Positions 23,870 through 32,477 are shown, counted from the stretch's first letter. The stretch: DNA of 34,498 nt from Fidelibacterota bacterium (GCA_017856055.1 JAFMFP010000006.1:1-34498); one strand, 5' to 3'. Made by a program: numbers and translations. The notes: generated by a model not told the origin, from the letters alone.

Positions 23870-24748
23870 CTAAATCCCTCTTTTACCCCATCCCATTTTT
23901 TCTCTAAGGGTTTCGTAATAGTCATAATCGTCAAAAGTTATAAACTTGAGATTATTTGAGGACTTGGCTATTGATAGAGTTTCATTCTTACTAAAATTAA
24001 TTATCTGTTGTCCATCGCAAATTAGATTTAATGAATTTTCTGAGGAACCTTTGAAATCAAATTTAATTTTAACATCCGATGGAAGAACTAAAGGCCTTGA
24101 AGTCAAAGAATGAGGGGCAATAGGAGTAACAAGAATAGAAAAAACATCTGGCTGAACAATGGGACCTCCAGCTGACAAAGAGTATGCAGTAGATCCAGTG
24201 GGAGTACTAACGATAATACCATCCGATTTATACTGGCCAACCAGTTTATTATTCACACTAAATGATAGCGAGGTTATTCTATAGGAATTCTTATTTTGGA
24301 TAACCAAATCATTTGTAGCAAAATATATTTTTTCAGAATCAGATAGCTTGGCATTTAAAACTATTCTTTCTTCAATGCTATAATTGCCTTTTAACATATC
24401 ATCTAGTTTTGCAATTATGTTAATTGGAGTAGTATTTGATAAAAATCCAAGACCTCCGAGATGAACACCAAGAACTGGGATAGATTTTTCTCTTAAATTT
24501 CGTACTGCAGAAATTAAAGTACCATCTCCACCTAAGCACAACAAAAAGTCAACGCTAGGAATTGATTCATCAGCCTGAAAATAACTAAAATTATATCCTT
24601 TAGTTACTTCACTAATTTTTTCAAATGAGCTTGGAAGAAAAGCTTCTAAATTATTTTTTTTTGCCCAATCGAGGATTGAAACAAGTAACAAAGAAGATTC
24701 TTTTTTATCTAAATTAGCCCAAATAGCAAATGTTTTGGGAGCTTTCAT
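23870..24748 (-). CDS. nadK: NAD kinase
   Basis: 292 residues. It phosphorylates NAD to NADP with ATP (or polyphosphate). The catalytic GGDGT motif is at 73-77, followed by VLGVHLGGLGFLSN, the NDLVIQN segment and DGIIVSTPTGSTAYSLSAGGPIV, the core NAD-binding block. A VTPIAPHSLTSRPLV segment completes the family pattern. The start is ATG at 24748, 6 bases after the stop of the tiny ribosomal protein gene. Length is typical for the bacterial PpnK family. Confidence 0.96.
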   Translation of the reverse strand: MKAPKTFAIWANLDKKESSLLLVSILDWAKKNNLEAFLPSSFEKISEVTKGYNFSYFQADESIPSVDFLLCLGGDGTLISAVRNLREKSIPVLGVHLGGLGFLSNTTPINIIAKLDDMLKGNYSIEERIVLNAKLSDSEKIYFATNDLVIQNKNSYRITSLSFSVNNKLVGQYKSDGIIVSTPTGSTAYSLSAGGPIVQPDVFSILVTPIAPHSLTSRPLVLPSDVKIKFDFKGSSENSLNLICDGQQIINFSKNETLSIAKSSNNLKFITFDDYDYYETLREKMGWGKRGI

Positions 24749-24754
24749 TTAAAT

Positions 24755-24850
24755 TTATCTATTTTTTTTCTTATGTCTGTTAGCACGTAAACGTTTTTTA
24801 CGTTTATGTGTGTTCATTTTTCTTTTTTTTCTCTTTTTACCGCAAGGCAT
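24755..24850 (-). CDS. 31-residue AURKAIP1/COX24-domain ribosomal protein (bS22/mS38-like)
   Basis: A 31-residue extremely basic peptide, MPCGKKRKKRKMNTHKRKKR followed by LRANRHKKKNR. The THKRKKRLRxNRHKKK core is the hallmark of the AURKAIP1/COX24 family. In mitochondria this is mS38 and in mycobacteria bS22, a peptide on the small subunit near the decoding centre. Small proteins of this type occur throughout Bacteroidota. A CGGAG ribosome binding site sits 6 bases before the ATG. It lies 12 bases after the HU-family gene and 6 before nadK. It is not bL36, which has a Cys-rich zinc site, nor bS21. Ribosomal placement is inferred from family membership. Confidence 0.85.
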   Translation of the reverse strand: MPCGKKRKKRKMNTHKRKKRLRANRHKKKNR

Positions 24851-24862
24851 TTATAACTCCGT

Positions 24863-25153
24863 TTAATAATCAATTAATTTTTCATTAACATTTGTTTTCA
24901 TTTTTTTTGATGGCTTGAAAACAGGAACATAACGTTCAGGTAAATATATTGGATCACCTGACTTTGGGTTTCTTGCTTTCTTTGGCAATCTGTATTTAAC
25001 TGAGAAAGTTCCAAATCCTCTTAACTCAATTTTATCATTTTTTTCAAGGGCTTTAATAATCAAATCAAAGGCATGGTTCAAAACAGTTTCTACTTCCACT
25101 TTAGATAATCCTGTTGAAGATGAAACAGCATCGACTATATCTTGCTTAATCAT
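24863..25153 (-). CDS. HU/IHF-family DNA-binding protein
   Basis: 96 residues, a complete member of the HU/IHF family of nucleoid proteins that dimerise and bend DNA. Markers are the N-terminal MIKQDIVDAVSSSTGLS helix pair, LRGFGTFSVKYR (44-55), ARNPKSGDPIYLP with the intercalating Pro in the arm, and VPVFKPSKKMK. There is no way to separate HU from IHF subunits by eye; a single short chain with this C-terminus is closest to HU of FCB-group bacteria. It lies 10 bases after mltD. Confidence 0.93.
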   Translation of the reverse strand: MIKQDIVDAVSSSTGLSKVEVETVLNHAFDLIIKALEKNDKIELRGFGTFSVKYRLPKKARNPKSGDPIYLPERYVPVFKPSKKMKTNVNEKLIDY

Positions 25154-25163
25154 ATATATTTAT

Positions 25164-26912
25164 TCAATTTGTATTTATTTTTAATTTTTGACCAGGATAA
25201 ATTATGGAAGAAGTTAATTTATTCCATTCATTTATTTGTTTTACAGAAACTTTATATTTTTCTGCAATTCTTATTAATGAATCCCCACTTTTTACTATAT
25301 ATTCAATAGATTGACTGGAGGAACTTTCAGTAATTCTATTTACAAATAACGTAAGTTTTTGCCCAGGATAAATGCTTGAGCTATTACCCATGTTATTCCA
25401 TTTTCTAATTTCACTGGCTCTAGTTTTGTAATCTTCGGCAATATGTCCTAAGGTATCTCCACTCTTAACTACATATGTAATTTTGTCAGGATAATTTGAA
25501 TAGATACCTCCTTTAATTGGAATTTTAAGCTTTTGTCCAATATAAACTTTATTAACATTTGTTATATTATTAATACTTTGTAAATCTGCAACTGAAACCC
25601 GATACTTGGAAGCGATTGAAATTAAATTTTCTCCCTTTCCAACTCTATGTTCTACTCTTTGAATGGCAAATTTTTCATCATCTGGAATAGAATTGAAGTT
25701 TTTTATAAATATATCTTTTTTCCCTATTGGAATTTTTAATTGATAAACTTTATTAGATGGTGTAGCAGGTTGTCTGAGCTCAGGATTTAACTTCTTAATA
25801 ACTGATAATCTTGATTCAGCTGCCTTTGCTAAAATTGAGAGATCTGCACTTTTTTCAACTTCAACAATATCATAAGTTAATGGTTTGTTTCGAGGAATTT
25901 TAAAACCATATTTTTCAGGATTTTTCAAAATAATTGCTGAAGACATAAAATATGGGATATAGTTTTTTGTATCCTCAGGCAAAGAATATAATTGCCAAAA
26001 ATCAGTAGTATCATGGAATTTGATTGCTCGATTAACTCGTCCTGGGCCAGAATTGTAGGCAGCTAAAACTAGAAACCAATCTCCAAATTCGTTGTATAAA
26101 TCTGAGAAATATTTTACTGCTGCTTCTGTTGACTTTTCAGGATCTTGTCTTTCATCAACATACCAATTTCTTTGAAGTCCATATTGCTCTCCTGTTGAAT
26201 ACATAAATTGCCAAAAACCAACTGCCTTTGCTCTAGAAACAGCTCGAGGGTCGAATCCTGATTCAATCATTGAAACAACAATTAATTCTTCCGGTAAATT
26301 ATTCTTCTGTAAAATTGGCAATATCATATCTCGATATTCTGCATATCTCCTGAGCCAAATGTTATATCCTTTCCTCCCTTTCCCCTGAAAGTATCTTATA
26401 TATCTATCAACATCATTATTAATTACTAGAGGTATATGACCAGCTCTATCTTCAATAATTGTAAATTTTGTAGTACCCATTTCGACTGTTTCGTTATCAT
26501 CGACATAATCAGCAATATCTTTTTTGATTATGTCAGCCGTTAGAAATTGAGTAGAACGATCTATCGTATTTAATCTATCTGTATAAATTTTTATAAAGTC
26601 AGTCTGGAATTTTTCAAATTCTATTTTATCAATTTCTTCTTTGACTCCAATTTGATCTACATCAGATAAAAGATCAAAAATTCGCTTGATATTATATACT
26701 ACTTCAACCGTATCCAGATTTACATCTGCAATAATTGCATCAGATAAATATTGTTTTGCTTCATTCAAAATAGAAGTAATTCTATTCCCTGCTAGCAAAA
26801 AAGTTGTATCATCTGTATTCATAAAAGGTTTCTTGCTAGATTGAGACAAGCTATTTTGTCCAATTAATAGATTAAAAAGGATTACTAAGTATAAATATTT
26901 ATGATAAAACAT
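25164..26912 (-). CDS. mltD: Membrane-associated lytic transglycosylase with LysM repeats (MltD-like)
   Basis: 582 residues. The N-terminal hydrophobic segment (about 5-22) is a signal peptide without a lipobox Cys. The SLT domain spans about 195-310, with the catalytic Glu217 in SMIESGFDP, GFWQFMYSTG (232-241) and AAYNSGPGRVNRA (284-296). Three LysM peptidoglycan-binding repeats follow, starting near HRVGKGENL, YVVKSGDTL and YIVKSGDSL and each ending in a YIGQKL/YPGQKL-type strand. It cleaves peptidoglycan in the periplasm to make anhydromuropeptides. A region of about 150 residues between signal and SLT domain has no motif I recognise. The 38 bases between it and hldE are the longest gap in this gene run. 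Confidence 0.93.
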   Translation of the reverse strand: MFYHKYLYLVILFNLLIGQNSLSQSSKKPFMNTDDTTFLLAGNRITSILNEAKQYLSDAIIADVNLDTVEVVYNIKRIFDLLSDVDQIGVKEEIDKIEFEKFQTDFIKIYTDRLNTIDRSTQFLTADIIKKDIADYVDDNETVEMGTTKFTIIEDRAGHIPLVINNDVDRYIRYFQGKGRKGYNIWLRRYAEYRDMILPILQKNNLPEELIVVSMIESGFDPRAVSRAKAVGFWQFMYSTGEQYGLQRNWYVDERQDPEKSTEAAVKYFSDLYNEFGDWFLVLAAYNSGPGRVNRAIKFHDTTDFWQLYSLPEDTKNYIPYFMSSAIILKNPEKYGFKIPRNKPLTYDIVEVEKSADLSILAKAAESRLSVIKKLNPELRQPATPSNKVYQLKIPIGKKDIFIKNFNSIPDDEKFAIQRVEHRVGKGENLISIASKYRVSVADLQSINNITNVNKVYIGQKLKIPIKGGIYSNYPDKITYVVKSGDTLGHIAEDYKTRASEIRKWNNMGNSSSIYPGQKLTLFVNRITESSSSQSIEYIVKSGDSLIRIAEKYKVSVKQINEWNKLTSSIIYPGQKLKINTN

Positions 26913-26950
26913 TGCGGGGAAAGTTATTTGAAAAGAAAAAGATAAGCAAG

Positions 26951-27409
26951 TTACGCTTTTTTTATTTGATTAATGTATTTTGAGGAACTGTAACCATAAT
27001 GAAAAGATAATGTTTTGACTTCTCCCCCATTATTTTTTACAAAGTCAGACCCGACAATATTAGATTCACTGTAATCTCCACCCTTTACTAAGATATTTGG
27101 TTTGATTTTTTTGATAAGATTTAGAGGAGTATCTTCTTCAAATATAAAAACGAAATCAACTGCTTTTAATGACTCCAATATTATTTTTCTATCAGATTCA
27201 ATATTTATAGGTCTATCTTTACCTTTAAGTTTTTTTATAGAGAAATCAGAGTTTATTCCTACGACTAAAATATCTCCAAGTTTTTTCGCATCATTCAAAA
27301 GCCTTATGTGCCCAACATGAAGAATGTCAAAACACCCATTAGTAAAAACAATTTTCTTGTTTGAAGATAGATTATAAAGTTGTTCAAAGTTGTTAGCTAT
27401 ATTTTTCAA
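26951..27409 (-). CDS. hldE: D-glycero-beta-D-manno-heptose 1-phosphate adenylyltransferase (HldE C-terminal type)
   Basis: 152 residues, a stand-alone nucleotidyltransferase equal to the C-terminal domain of HldE/RfaE. The HxGH motif is at 31-34 in TNGCFDILHVGHIRLL. ILVVGINSDFSIKKLKGKDR and the NILVKGGDY segment are typical of the heptose adenylyltransferase. It forms ADP-heptose for the lipopolysaccharide inner core. The start is TTG at 27409, inside the plsC end (17-base overlap); there is no ATG candidate before the motif. The kinase half of HldE is not in this window. Confidence 0.92.
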   Translation of the reverse strand: MKNIANNFEQLYNLSSNKKIVFTNGCFDILHVGHIRLLNDAKKLGDILVVGINSDFSIKKLKGKDRPINIESDRKIILESLKAVDFVFIFEEDTPLNLIKKIKPNILVKGGDYSESNIVGSDFVKNNGGEVKTLSFHYGYSSSKYINQIKKA

Positions 27410-28082
27410 TGAGAGTTTGGATCCTAATTTTTATCTTGTCTGTTAAAAAATTTCTATCTTGATAATTAAATTTTTCTGTATTGATTTCCTCTCCAAAAAT
27501 AACTTTTACTTTTTTAGTTTTCCACCAATTCCTTCCACCTATAATTGCTATTGGAATTATTGGCAAACCCGAATTTAAGCTAAAAACAGCTGCTCCTTTT
27601 TTAAAATGGATTAAATTTCCATTTTTTGAACGAGTTCCTTCAGGAAAGATAACTACAGATCTTGGTGTAGTCTTTAAATCATTTTCAAGAAGATTTATGC
27701 TTTTTTTTGCGCTATTAGAATTTGACCTATCAACATAGAAAAAACCCGCAAAATCTAAAATTGTCTTGAAAATAGGTATTTTACTTAGCTCTTTTTTGTA
27801 AAGAAATACAATGTATTGATCTATTGACTTGAACACAACAGGTATATCAATTAATGAAGAATGATTTGGACAAAAGACAAAATTTTTTGAAAGATCAAAT
27901 GGTTTATCATAAATGACTTCTAGCTTTACACCATAAATTTTTAATAAAAAAGACGCCCACCCTCTACCATAACGTTTAAAATTCTCTTTTTTACCAGTAA
28001 CAATTATTTCAATAAGAGAAGAGAAACCAAATAAAAAGGTCCAAAGAAATAGATTTATTAAAATCCAACTTTTAACTAACAG
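27393..28082 (-). CDS. plsC: 1-acyl-sn-glycerol-3-phosphate acyltransferase with no ATG/GTG/TTG start
   Basis: About 229 residues if begun at the CTG at 28082. The protein has an N-terminal membrane segment (WILINLFLWTFLFGF), then WASFLLKIYGVKLEV. The catalytic HX4D motif is NHSSLID (His74, Asp79), followed by FYVDR (115-119), FPEGTRS (146-152) and LPIIPIAI, the four acyltransferase blocks in order. It makes phosphatidic acid from lysophosphatidic acid at the membrane. In this frame no ATG, GTG or TTG occurs upstream of the GTG at 27836, and that GTG lies past the catalytic His and Asp. Starting there would give a dead 147-residue fragment. Candidate starts are CTG at 28082, overlapping the serS stop (CTGTTAG), or ATT at 28064. 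The frame stays open some 20 codons into serS with no normal start. Confidence 0.82.
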   Translation of the reverse strand: MLVKSWILINLFLWTFLFGFSSLIEIIVTGKKENFKRYGRGWASFLLKIYGVKLEVIYDKPFDLSKNFVFCPNHSSLIDIPVVFKSIDQYIVFLYKKELSKIPIFKTILDFAGFFYVDRSNSNSAKKSINLLENDLKTTPRSVVIFPEGTRSKNGNLIHFKKGAAVFSLNSGLPIIPIAIIGGRNWWKTKKVKVIFGEEINTEKFNYQDRNFLTDKIKIRIQTLIEKYS

Positions 28083-29344
28083 TCTAATTTTGAAATTCCC
28101 ATATACGGTTGAAGAGCGGCTGGGATATTGATTGAACCATCTTTATTTTGATGTGTTTCAAGTAATGCAGCAAAAATTCTTGGAATAGCAAGACCTGAAC
28201 CATTCAAGGTATGAACAAACTCAACTTTTCCGTCTTGACCTTTAAATCTTATATTACCTCTTCTTGCTTGAAAATCTTCAAAGTTACTACATGAAGAAAC
28301 CTCTAACCAACTCTCTTCTGTGGGAGCCCAAACCTCTAAATCATAACATTTGGCTGCGGCAAAACTTAAATCACCTGAACAAAGCTCAACTACTCGATAC
28401 TCTAATTCTAGTAGCTCAAGTATTTTAGAAGCTTGGACTACAAGGTTTTCTAACTCTTGATAAGAATTATTTGGTTCAACAAATTTTACTAATTCTACTT
28501 TACTAAATTGATGTACTCTTAACAAACCTCGGGTATCTTTTCCGTAAGAACCAGCTTCCCTTCTAAAGCAAGCTGAATAACCCAGATAATATTTTGGAAG
28601 ATCATTAAGATCTAAGATTTCATCTCGATGAATATTTGTTATTGAAACTTCTGCAGTAGGGATAAGATACAAGTCATCTTTTTCAATATAATACATGTCT
28701 TCAGAAAACTTTGGTAGTTGACTGGTTGTAATAGCTGATGAAGGATTTACAAGAAAAGGAGTTAAATACTCTGTGTAATTATAATTTTTTAAATGATAAT
28801 CAATCATGAAATTAATTAATGCTCTTTCTAATAGCGCTCCGCTTCCTTTCATAAGAGGAAATCCTCCTCCAGATATTTTAACTCCACCCTCAAAATCAAC
28901 TAATGACAAGTCATTGCAGATTTGGACATGGTCTTTGAGATTAAAGTCAAATTTTTTTCGTTCTCCATGATTTCTAGTAACTACATTGTTATCTGCAGTT
29001 GTTCCAAAAGGAACAGAGTCGTGAGGAGGGTTAGGAATTAATAGCATTTTATCTCTTATTTTTTTAGATAAATTCTTTGATTGAGTCTCTAGGTCCTTAA
29101 TATTTGATGATAAAGATTTCAAGCTGGTAAATAGTTTATCATCTACTCCTCCTTGAGATTTCATTCTACCTATTTCTTTAGAGATTTGGTTTTGTTCTGA
29201 TTGAAGAACATTAAGTTCACTTGTTAAAGATCTTAATTCTTTATCCATTTCGAGAATTTTAGATAATGATATTGTTTTATCTTTTCTTTTTAAAGAATTT
29301 TCAATGAGTTCAATATTATCTCTAATTTTTTTTATATCAATCAT
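28076..29344 (-). CDS. serS: Serine--tRNA ligase
   Basis: 422 residues, a class II aminoacyl-tRNA synthetase. The N-terminal 100 residues form the long antiparallel coiled-coil arm that contacts the tRNA(Ser) variable arm. Class II motif 2 is in the segment ACFRREAGSYGKDTRGLLRV followed by HQF, and motif 3 is GSGLAIPRIFAALLE. Serine pocket parts such as TAEVSI and ELCSGDLSFAAAKCYDLEVW are visible. It also charges tRNA(Sec) where present. Its start overlaps the lipoprotein gene stop (ATGA), and its stop overlaps or abuts the plsC start region. Length is normal. Confidence 0.97.
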   Translation of the reverse strand: MIDIKKIRDNIELIENSLKRKDKTISLSKILEMDKELRSLTSELNVLQSEQNQISKEIGRMKSQGGVDDKLFTSLKSLSSNIKDLETQSKNLSKKIRDKMLLIPNPPHDSVPFGTTADNNVVTRNHGERKKFDFNLKDHVQICNDLSLVDFEGGVKISGGGFPLMKGSGALLERALINFMIDYHLKNYNYTEYLTPFLVNPSSAITTSQLPKFSEDMYYIEKDDLYLIPTAEVSITNIHRDEILDLNDLPKYYLGYSACFRREAGSYGKDTRGLLRVHQFSKVELVKFVEPNNSYQELENLVVQASKILELLELEYRVVELCSGDLSFAAAKCYDLEVWAPTEESWLEVSSCSNFEDFQARRGNIRFKGQDGKVEFVHTLNGSGLAIPRIFAALLETHQNKDGSINIPAALQPYMGISKLDC

Positions 29345-30540
29345 TTGTTATTTTCTTTGACATTAAAGTTCATTTCTGAAAAAATATTATTATTATTGTC
29401 GATTATAGAAATTGAATATAATCCTGTTTTTAAGCTACTAAATTTTGCAAAATAATAATTACCAACAGGGTTTAGAAACATTTTAGATTCTAAATACACT
29501 TTTTGTTCAACATTACTAATAATTGCTTTAAAAACTTTATTATTTTCATTTCGGATATTGGAATATCCATATAAAATTAAATCATCATCTTTGAAATAGT
29601 CAGATTTCGAGGAATAAAAACTAAAAACTAGTTTATCTTTTTTTAACGTCCAGTCTATTGCACTCTTAATGCTTTCATTATCATAATTAAAAAATTGTGA
29701 AGGAAATTGATTATAAAAAAACGCTGAACGAAAATCTTGATTCTCATATATTTTAAAGTTCTTTAAAATCGATTCATTTTCTTTCATACCAAATAAAGGC
29801 AATAATTTTCTAATGTATTTTTCTTGGTCGTTTTTAGATACTAAAATAAGTGAAGATTGGTCTTCAATTAATTTTTTAAGAAAGATTTCAAACCATTTTT
29901 TAGGAATTTCTTTTAAAGGAAAATAATCTAGAATAACTAAATTATATTTTGTTTTCCAAAAGTTATCTAAATCAATAAAATCTTCATAGGGCAATACAAA
30001 ATAGTGATCTAAATCTTTTTGAAATTCTTCTTTAATAGCTTTAGTAGATAAACTAAGTTGACCACTAATTAAAGCTATTTTTTTTGAATTAATTTTTAAA
30101 TTTCTTTCAACAAGTATCCGATTATCATTGATGTTATTCTCTTCTTTAAGGCTTGAAAAAATGATTTGGATATTTTTCTCAGGAAGAAATTCTTCACTAA
30201 TAAGATATCTTTTAAAGTAATCAACTTTTTTACTTTCTAAAGTAATTGATTCATTTAATACCAATTGATTATCTGATAATATAGAAAGCATAGAAACATC
30301 ATTTAGATTATAATTACTAAAATTGATATCTAAAAAAAATCCCTCCCCAAGTGAATTCGGGTAAATTATAACATTATCTATTTTTAAATTAAATCCATCA
30401 GATAGTTCATTTTCATGTTGAAATGAATCTTCATTGAAAACTAATTTTTCAGAAATTATTTCGGTCTTAGAATTAGATGCATTATTATTGCAACCAAATA
30501 GAAGTATTAAAAAAAATAAACTTTTAAAACGAAATATCAT
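29341..30540 (-). CDS. Uncharacterised lipoprotein with a central GATase1-like region
   Basis: 399 residues, function not recognised. The N-terminus is a lipoprotein signal peptide, with hydrophobic SLFFLILLFGC and a lipobox Cys at 17, followed by Asn-rich sequence. This predicts an envelope lipoprotein. The first 145 residues look like beta-sandwich sequence. Residues about 150-260 (KIALISGQLSLSTKAIKEEF, NLVILDYFP, SSLILVSKNDQE) have the alternating beta-alpha pattern seen in the class I amidotransferase-like domain of some large envelope proteins that also carry VWA domains. No catalytic Cys-His pair is evident. The last 60 residues return to beta structure. It sits between tsaD and serS (overlapping the latter by 4 bases), probably for transcriptional convenience. 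Confidence 0.6.
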   Translation of the reverse strand: MIFRFKSLFFLILLFGCNNNASNSKTEIISEKLVFNEDSFQHENELSDGFNLKIDNVIIYPNSLGEGFFLDINFSNYNLNDVSMLSILSDNQLVLNESITLESKKVDYFKRYLISEEFLPEKNIQIIFSSLKEENNINDNRILVERNLKINSKKIALISGQLSLSTKAIKEEFQKDLDHYFVLPYEDFIDLDNFWKTKYNLVILDYFPLKEIPKKWFEIFLKKLIEDQSSLILVSKNDQEKYIRKLLPLFGMKENESILKNFKIYENQDFRSAFFYNQFPSQFFNYDNESIKSAIDWTLKKDKLVFSFYSSKSDYFKDDDLILYGYSNIRNENNKVFKAIISNVEQKVYLESKMFLNPVGNYYFAKFSSLKTGLYSISIIDNNNNIFSEMNFNVKENNK

Positions 30541-30549
30541 TAAATAAAA

Positions 30550-31521
30550 TTACATTTTAGAAAAAACATTTATGTCATAATTGTTTTTTCTCTTTTTAGA
30601 ATTTTTATATTTTAACTCACCCAAAAAGGCTATCATATCTGCATTGTCAGTACAATATTTCATTGAAGGAAAATAAAAATTTTTGCTTGAAGATTCTAAT
30701 TTTTGTCTCAAACGTGAATTAGCAGCAACACCTCCACATAAAACTCCAGTATTTATCTCATAGTAATTTAATGCCTTATCAAACTTAGAAATTAATGAGT
30801 CTATAATTGCCTCTTGATAACTTGAACACACATCATTTAAGTCATAATTACGATTCTTTCTTATATAATTTAAAAGAGATGTCTTCAAACCACTAAAACT
30901 CAAATCGAAAGTATCAGATTGAATCATTGGTCTAGGAAAATTTATTTCAAGAGGATTTCCTTGTTTCGAAATCTTATCTATTTCTGGTCCACCTGGGTAT
31001 GGTAATCCTAATAATTTAGCGCCTTTATCAAAAGCCTCACCACATGCGTCATCTAATGTTTGACCAATTAATTCATAATCAAAAAGTTTTTTAACTAACC
31101 AAAGTTGAGTATGTCCACCAGAAATTAAAAAATTAATATGTGGTATTTTCAAAGATGGGTAATCAATGAAAATGGAATTCAAGTGAGCTTCAAGGTGATT
31201 AACTGGTACAATAGGTATCCCGAGCCCTTGAGCTAAACCTTTTGCGAAAGAAACTCCAGATAATAATGAGCCCATCAATCCTGGTCCATTCGTTACAGCA
31301 ATTGCGTCAATATCTTTTAATTCTAAGCTAGACCTGGAAAGGACTAAATCAGTTATTTCTGATAAATACTTTTCATGTTCTCTGGAAGCAAGTTCAGGTA
31401 CTACACCACCATATTGATTATGAATGAGTTGAGTTTTGGTATGACTTTCGATGACTTGAGAATTCTGACATATAGCTACTCCAGTCTCATCACATGATGT
31501 TTCTATTCCTAAAACAATCAA
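30550..31521 (-). CDS. tsaD: tRNA N6-threonylcarbamoyladenosine transferase TsaD
   Basis: 323 residues of the Kae1/TsaD ASKHA-fold family. It transfers the threonylcarbamoyl group to A37 of ANN-decoding tRNAs with TsaB and TsaE. Motifs are GIETSCDETGVAI (5-17), the metal-binding pair His109 and His113 in VNHLEAHLNS, ISGGHTQLWLV, DDACGEAFDKGAKLLGLPYPGGP, CGGVAANSRLRQ and the C-terminal CTDNADMIA with the third metal ligand. The start is a TTG at 31521 whose TTGA overlaps the stop of the YbbR gene. Confidence 0.96.
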   Translation of the reverse strand: MIVLGIETSCDETGVAICQNSQVIESHTKTQLIHNQYGGVVPELASREHEKYLSEITDLVLSRSSLELKDIDAIAVTNGPGLMGSLLSGVSFAKGLAQGLGIPIVPVNHLEAHLNSIFIDYPSLKIPHINFLISGGHTQLWLVKKLFDYELIGQTLDDACGEAFDKGAKLLGLPYPGGPEIDKISKQGNPLEINFPRPMIQSDTFDLSFSGLKTSLLNYIRKNRNYDLNDVCSSYQEAIIDSLISKFDKALNYYEINTGVLCGGVAANSRLRQKLESSSKNFYFPSMKYCTDNADMIAFLGELKYKNSKKRKNNYDINVFSKM

Positions 31522-32477
31522 TTGATTTCTTTGATTACTAAAATCTCTAAATTATTTGGAGATAAATTTTTCCATTCAATTAACGATTTAGGAATAATTA
31601 TCTCAGGAGAATAAAATTGCTTATCAGCTTTCCAATCTTTTTCAAAATCTATAATTACTTGAATATCACTAGGAAGAATTCTTGTAATCTGATTTAAGCC
31701 ACCTACAATTGTTAATGATACAGTAGATGGGTTCACAAAAACGTTAACATCAGTAGGCTTATTTTTTAGTTGAACAGGTATACCAGAAACGATGGTTTCA
31801 CTAATAGGCTGAATATCAAATTTATAATTTACTCTTTTAGGAGAAAAATCTACAAGTTTATCAGGAGAAGATAATTGAATTTCCCCAACAAATTCACGAT
31901 CTAAATTGTCAATTGTGTCTTGAAAAGTTTCTATATGAGAAATTAGGTTAACAACTTCTTCCGGTCCTCCCATACTAACACTATCAGGGTTAAACTGAAT
32001 TTCTCCAACAATAATATTTCCAGGTATTATAATTGGAATAATATTCGATTTAATTGGGATTTTTTTAACTAAGTAACGATCTAAATTAATTTCAATCTGT
32101 CTTGGAGAAATTACTTCAACAAATTCTAAAGAAAGGGATTGGGGTAGAACAATTTTTTCAGGATTTTGCTTATAATATGAATTCAGTTCAAAATTATATT
32201 CATCTGAAATGCTACTTAAATCTATGACAGCTTTAAAATCATCATAAAAGTTTTTAAATAAACTGAGCCAAATAAAGGATCTTCCTGAACCTTTTAAAGT
32301 AACAATAATACTTTCAGGTACTTCTTCTTTGTATGTTTTTTGTTCTTGAAGATTTCTTGCTTCTAATGGAATTCTAAGATTAACACTGTAGTTATCTTCG
32401 CTTTTTATAAAAAACCAAAAAACAAATGCAATTAAAAAAGCTGTAACTAGTCGTTTAATTGATAATGAATTAATCAT
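31518..32477 (-). CDS. YbbR-domain (CdaR-like) membrane-anchored protein
   Basis: 319 residues: one N-terminal membrane helix (about 9-23, VTAFLIAFVFWFFIK) and an extracytoplasmic part built of beta repeats. Repeated patterns such as PESIIVTLKGSGRSFIWL, DSVSMGGPEEVVNLISHIET and STVSLTIVGGLNQITRI match YbbR repeats, which recur about every 90 residues; I see three or four. In Firmicutes the YbbR protein CdaR sits beside and regulates the c-di-AMP cyclase CdaA. No cyclase gene is adjacent here, where it instead follows rpsA with an 8-base overlap and precedes tsaD. Function in this lineage is unknown. Confidence 0.78.
   Translation of the reverse strand: MINSLSIKRLVTAFLIAFVFWFFIKSEDNYSVNLRIPLEARNLQEQKTYKEEVPESIIVTLKGSGRSFIWLSLFKNFYDDFKAVIDLSSISDEYNFELNSYYKQNPEKIVLPQSLSLEFVEVISPRQIEINLDRYLVKKIPIKSNIIPIIIPGNIIVGEIQFNPDSVSMGGPEEVVNLISHIETFQDTIDNLDREFVGEIQLSSPDKLVDFSPKRVNYKFDIQPISETIVSGIPVQLKNKPTDVNVFVNPSTVSLTIVGGLNQITRILPSDIQVIIDFEKDWKADKQFYSPEIIIPKSLIEWKNLSPNNLEILVIKEIN

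Noticed and set aside
26944-26963. AAGC-loop-GCTT followed by a T run, resembling a terminator on the plus strand
   Set aside because: The stem is only 4 pairs, and no plus-strand gene lies upstream; on the minus strand the T run is broken. Not strong enough to call.
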